Part shown: one piece after another, positions 5,466-7,889 of the stretch
Layout of the letters: each line of letters starts with the position of its first letter
Position numbering within the stretch: the stretch's first letter is position 1
From: Methanothrix sp.
Lineage (GTDB): Archaea; Halobacteriota; Methanosarcinia; Methanotrichales; Methanotrichaceae
Assembly (NCBI GenBank): GCA_003162615.1
Contig: PMNG01000182.1
Location: 1,159-9,047 of the forward strand
Length of the DNA stretch: 7,889 nt
Direction of reading: 5' to 3'
The notes under the pieces: generated by a model
The model's input: the letters and a program-made list of their open reading frames with translations, nothing else
What the model was told of the DNA's origin: nothing
Databases searched by the model: none
Made by a program: the position numbers and the translations under genes

Positions 5466-6389
5466 CTAGAAGACGAAACCGGTCTCGGACATAGGCAATA
5501 TCCTCACCAGTATATAGTCCTTCATCTTAGAAGGCCTTATTGTGGCTACCTCCCCAAGAGTCACGCCCTCATCGAACTTGACTGCCCGGACTGCGTCCTT
5601 GTGCTTATCGTAGGGCAGCTTGATCCTGACTCCGTTCAGGTTGAGGGCGATAGGCAGAGGTGAGAACGAGTACTCCACCTCTGGAACCTGTTCTCTGACA
5701 GCGTCCATGACTCTAGGCGGCGATGTTGTCAATGGGTCCTTGGATATATCCGTCCTGGTCCTGTCCAGAGCCCGGCCGACAGATTCGATTATCTTGTCCA
5801 GGGTGCCTAGCTCGGTGGCTTTCTTGGCCCTATGGGTGATTCTGCCCACGCTCGGAACGTACTCGAAGGCATAGGGCAACTCCTCTTTGGGAATCTCTGG
5901 CCCACCGGTTACAACAACGGGGATGTTTATGTTCCTGTACAGGAACTCTTTCTTTCGGATACACTCGACGAAGTTCCCAAAGATGAAAACGACTGCGTCG
6001 TGCTCGTCTATGAGCATGGATTCGTACTCGTTTATCTGGGCGGTCTCCCTTCCAACGCCTCTGGCCAGGCCGATCATGTTCGATTTAGCCCCGTTCCTTC
6101 GCAGGTACTCGGCGATATCACAGGCAGTGTGGGGAAGGTGGTGAATTGCAAGGGTTGGAGTGACAACAGCTACCTCCGTTCCTGCCAAAGGCGCACGCAC
6201 AAGCTCTCCCCGTAGGTCGGAGATGATGGCTTTTAAGGCCTCCATGTCCTCTTTGGGAACTAGGAGAAGAAGGATCACCTCGCTCTGGGTGACGTTCTTC
6301 TGGAGTACGTAGCCCCCAAGGTCCTCCACCAGCTCCATTACCAGGTCGTGCTTGTACACGCCACCCGTAAACATAACAGGTTCAAGCAT
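5466..6389 (-). CDS. mmp7: Methanogenesis marker protein 7 (MCR activation complex component)
   Basis: 307 residues, full length for the family. Recognised by MFTGGVYKHDLVMELVEDLGG at the N-terminus, the conserved HHLPHTACDIAEYLRRNGAK block (83-102), GLARGVGRETAQINEYE (107-123), FGNFVECIRKKEFLYRN (137-153) and VVVTGGPEIP (158-167). Mmp7 occurs in MCR-containing archaea. Biochemical work on Methanothermobacter and Methanococcus places it with McrC, Mmp3, Mmp17 and the ATPase AtwA in the complex that reductively activates the F430 nickel of MCR. Cys90 and Cys143 stand out as conserved-looking cysteines, but I cannot assign cluster ligands from sequence. The ATG at 6389 overlaps the end of mmp17 by 8 bp, with AGGAG eight bases upstream. 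Soluble, no membrane segments. Confidence 0.93.
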   Translation of the reverse strand: MLEPVMFTGGVYKHDLVMELVEDLGGYVLQKNVTQSEVILLLLVPKEDMEALKAIISDLRGELVRAPLAGTEVAVVTPTLAIHHLPHTACDIAEYLRRNGAKSNMIGLARGVGRETAQINEYESMLIDEHDAVVFIFGNFVECIRKKEFLYRNINIPVVVTGGPEIPKEELPYAFEYVPSVGRITHRAKKATELGTLDKIIESVGRALDRTRTDISKDPLTTSPPRVMDAVREQVPEVEYSFSPLPIALNLNGVRIKLPYDKHKDAVRAVKFDEGVTLGEVATIRPSKMKDYILVRILPMSETGFVF

Positions 6390-6951
6390 TCTCCATGCTC
6401 CTGATCTTCTCTTTTACCTCGGAGATCAGCTCCGATTTCAGAGTATCCTCGGCTGCTATGAAGAAGAAGCTCTTATCAGTCATCTCGTTTCTTCGGTTCC
6501 GAAATCCCTCAGGGGCTATCCTCAAGAGGGCGTCCGTCAGGTCCTGACGGAACTCTGCCTCCAGGTCGGCAACTGGCAGATCCGATGGTGATGTGTCTGT
6601 TGCTACGACAACGACGTCTCTCGAAGGCTGCTCCACGCGCTCACGACCGTACTTAGCCCAAAGAACCTTGAGCAGGTCCGACATATGTTCCTCGTCGTTG
6701 ACCTTGATCTGGAACCCGCCTTGAGCCTGGGCCACATCAGCCACATCCCTGACAAGCAGGGGCGGTATGCCCGTTCTAAGTAGGCCATACACTGCGAAGA
6801 CCGGCTTTTTGACGTCAACGTAAACATAAAGCCTTCCGATAGACCTGATGAGGCCCAGATCCTGGAGGATGTCCATTATTATCTCGCGGTACTTCTTTGC
6901 CCCGAACTCCTCACCGGCGATCTCGACCTTGAAGACCTCCATCGGGTCCAT
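6382..6951 (-). CDS. mmp17: Methanogenesis marker protein 17 (MCR activation complex component)
   Basis: 189 residues from ATG 6951. Three starts compete: GTG 6954 (overlapping the mmp15 TAG by one base), ATG 6951 and ATG 6942. GGAGG at 6959-6963 lies seven bases from ATG 6951, which I prefer. The family is recognised by its order between mmp15 and mmp7 and by blocks such as EFGAKKYREIIMDILQDLGL near the N-terminus, DVKKPVFAVYGLLRTG (about 48-63), VVVVATDTSPSDLPVADLE and the C-terminal DKSFFFIAAEDTLKSEL. It is restricted to methanogens and relatives and co-purifies with Mmp7 and McrC in the activation complex. It has no cysteine-rich motif, so it is more likely structural or a docking subunit than a cluster carrier. 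It overlaps mmp7 by 8 bp, which implies coupled translation. Confidence 0.9.
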   Translation of the reverse strand: MDPMEVFKVEIAGEEFGAKKYREIIMDILQDLGLIRSIGRLYVYVDVKKPVFAVYGLLRTGIPPLLVRDVADVAQAQGGFQIKVNDEEHMSDLLKVLWAKYGRERVEQPSRDVVVVATDTSPSDLPVADLEAEFRQDLTDALLRIAPEGFRNRRNEMTDKSFFFIAAEDTLKSELISEVKEKIRSMENA

Positions 6952-6953
6952 CA

Positions 6954-7889
6954 CTAGGCCTCCAGCAGCCCCGAAACAAGCAGGGCAGCGCCTACGGCTC
7001 CGATGTACTGGGCGTACTTGGGCACAATCACCTTGACGTGCAGCAGCTCCTCCATAGCCTTCGGCAGCCCTTCGATGAGCGAGGTCCCTCCAACCATGAT
7101 AACCGGCTCCTTAACCTCAACCTCCTGGAGCTGCTGCTCGTAGACCTGCTCAGCCACGGAATGGCATGCTGCCATAGCAACGTCCTCGGGCTTGCAGCCC
7201 ATTGAGAGGCTGTTGACGAGGGATTGGGTGCCGAAAACTATGCAGTAGCTGTTCATAGCCACATTCTGGTAGTTGCCTTTCAGGGCCAGCTTGCCCAGCT
7301 CGGTGATTTCCACGCCAAGCCTGCGGGCTGTCAACTCCAGGAACCTCCCTGAGGCTCCAGCACATATTCCGCCCATGGTGAAGCCGCCTGGTATCCCGTC
7401 CTGAACGGATATGGCCTTGTTGTCCATGCCTCCGATATCGATGACCGTGGCCGGGCCTTTCTGAGAATCGGCTAGAAAGACGGCTCCCTTAGAGTTGACG
7501 GTGATCTCTTCTTGAATCAGCTTGGCATCGAAGTGCTTTCCTACCAGGAATCGGCCATAGCCCGTAACCCCTAGTGCCTGGACATCTTCCTTCTTTACAT
7601 CGGCCTCTTTAAGGGCTGCATCGTACGCACTTTCTGCGCTATTGAGCACCTCGGTTGTGGGAACCCAGCCGGTGCCTATTACCTGGTTGTCCCTCATGAT
7701 CACGGCTTTGGTGGTGGTCGAGCCGGAGTCCACGCCCGCTGTCAGTCCTTTCTGTCTCTCCCTGGCCAGAAGGCCCCTGTACTTGACAGTGGTTACTAGC
7801 GCCTCCATCCTGGTCAGCAGGGTCTCGGCGGTGGTTCTTTCTGTAAAAGAATAGCTCAGAACAGGAAGCTTGGAATTCTCGTGGATGTA
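6954..7889 (-). CDS. mmp15: Methanogenesis marker protein 15, BadF/HgdC-type ATPase (5' end off the window)
   Basis: The visible part is 311 codons. The first ATG in the window (7808) is internal: the frame stays open to the edge and the extra codons encode SYSFTERTTAETLLTRMEAL, conserved family sequence. The complete protein is about 400 residues, with an N-terminal domain mostly missing here. The ASKHA ATPase core is clear: phosphate-1 loop GVDSGSTTTKA, TGYGR, phosphate-2 loop VIDIGGMDNKAI and adenosine motif IMVGGTSLIEGL. Two cysteines, in GGICAGASGRFLE and NSYCIVFGTQSLVNS, sit where the activator of 2-hydroxyglutaryl-CoA dehydratase binds its bridging [4Fe-4S] cluster between subunits, so a homodimeric ATP-driven electron donor is expected. 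Its exact methanogen role is not settled; placement beside mmp17 and mmp7 points to MCR activation or F430-related redox chemistry. Its TAG meets the mmp17 start region. Confidence 0.93.
   Translation of the reverse strand, partial: YIHENSKLPVLSYSFTERTTAETLLTRMEALVTTVKYRGLLARERQKGLTAGVDSGSTTTKAVIMRDNQVIGTGWVPTTEVLNSAESAYDAALKEADVKKEDVQALGVTGYGRFLVGKHFDAKLIQEEITVNSKGAVFLADSQKGPATVIDIGGMDNKAISVQDGIPGGFTMGGICAGASGRFLELTARRLGVEITELGKLALKGNYQNVAMNSYCIVFGTQSLVNSLSMGCKPEDVAMAACHSVAEQVYEQQLQEVEVKEPVIMVGGTSLIEGLPKAMEELLHVKVIVPKYAQYIGAVGAALLVSGLLEA
6959..6963 (-). promoter_or_regulatory. Shine-Dalgarno GGAGG inside the end of mmp15, serving mmp17
   Basis: The reverse complement of CCTCC gives GGAGG within the last codons of mmp15, seven bases before ATG 6951 and four before GTG 6954. 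The spacing favours the ATG as the mmp17 start. Confidence 0.55.

Noticed and set aside
4881..5663. Plus-strand open frame of 260 codons with a hydrophobic start
   Set aside because: It is antisense to the AhpD-like gene and the end of mmp7. The hydrophobic start comes from the AT-rich gap and the rest is low-quality sequence with no family pattern.

Overview
The window reads as chromosomal DNA of a methanogenic archaeon. The clearest evidence is a run of genes for methanogenesis marker proteins (Mmp15, Mmp17 and Mmp7), families essentially restricted to organisms with methyl-coenzyme M reductase (MCR). Archaeal signals agree with this: Shine-Dalgarno sequences of the GGTGAT/GGAGG type, an ATTTAAAT TATA-like box just upstream of an apparently leaderless gene, and an asparagine-rich NosD-type beta-helix surface protein. 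A Methanosarcinales or Methanotrichales-like host is my guess from gene content; I cannot confirm it without a search.

The layout falls into three parts. (1) Positions 1 to about 1375, visibly AT-richer than the rest, look like the right end of an integrated mobile element. They hold a tyrosine recombinase (minus strand, 3' end cut by the window edge) translationally coupled through an ATGA overlap to an upstream unrecognised protein that looks like ribbon-helix-helix, coiled coil and winged helix. Its promoter and several short palindromes lie between it and the element boundary. (2) Positions about 1370 to 4495 (plus strand) hold a GH15 glucoamylase-like gene whose 5' part is missing. Recognisable GH15 codons run upstream of the only usable start codon until they meet the AT-rich element DNA at about 1350-1375, so the element appears to have split or truncated this gene. 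A single-domain Rieske ferredoxin-like gene follows 26 bp downstream. After a 175-bp gap with small repeats comes a secreted right-handed beta-helix (NosD/PbH1) protein. (3) Positions 4530 to 7889 (minus strand) form a compact operon-like series: Mmp15 (5' end off the window), Mmp17, Mmp7, an AhpD/carboxymuconolactone-decarboxylase-like CxxC protein and a small winged-helix protein. The NosD gene converges on the last of these.

The marker genes are expected to work together in ATP-dependent reductive activation of MCR: Mmp7 and Mmp17 as activation-complex components and Mmp15 as an ASKHA ATPase with an Fe-S cluster, like the activator of 2-hydroxyacyl-CoA dehydratases. The AhpD-like protein, with three extra C-terminal cysteines, is a plausible redox partner by context only. 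The most interesting accessory signals are the element/GH15 junction and the unrecognised three-part DNA-binding protein coupled to the integrase. No tRNA, rRNA, CRISPR array or IS element was seen, and no gene-free stretch exceeds 300 bp.
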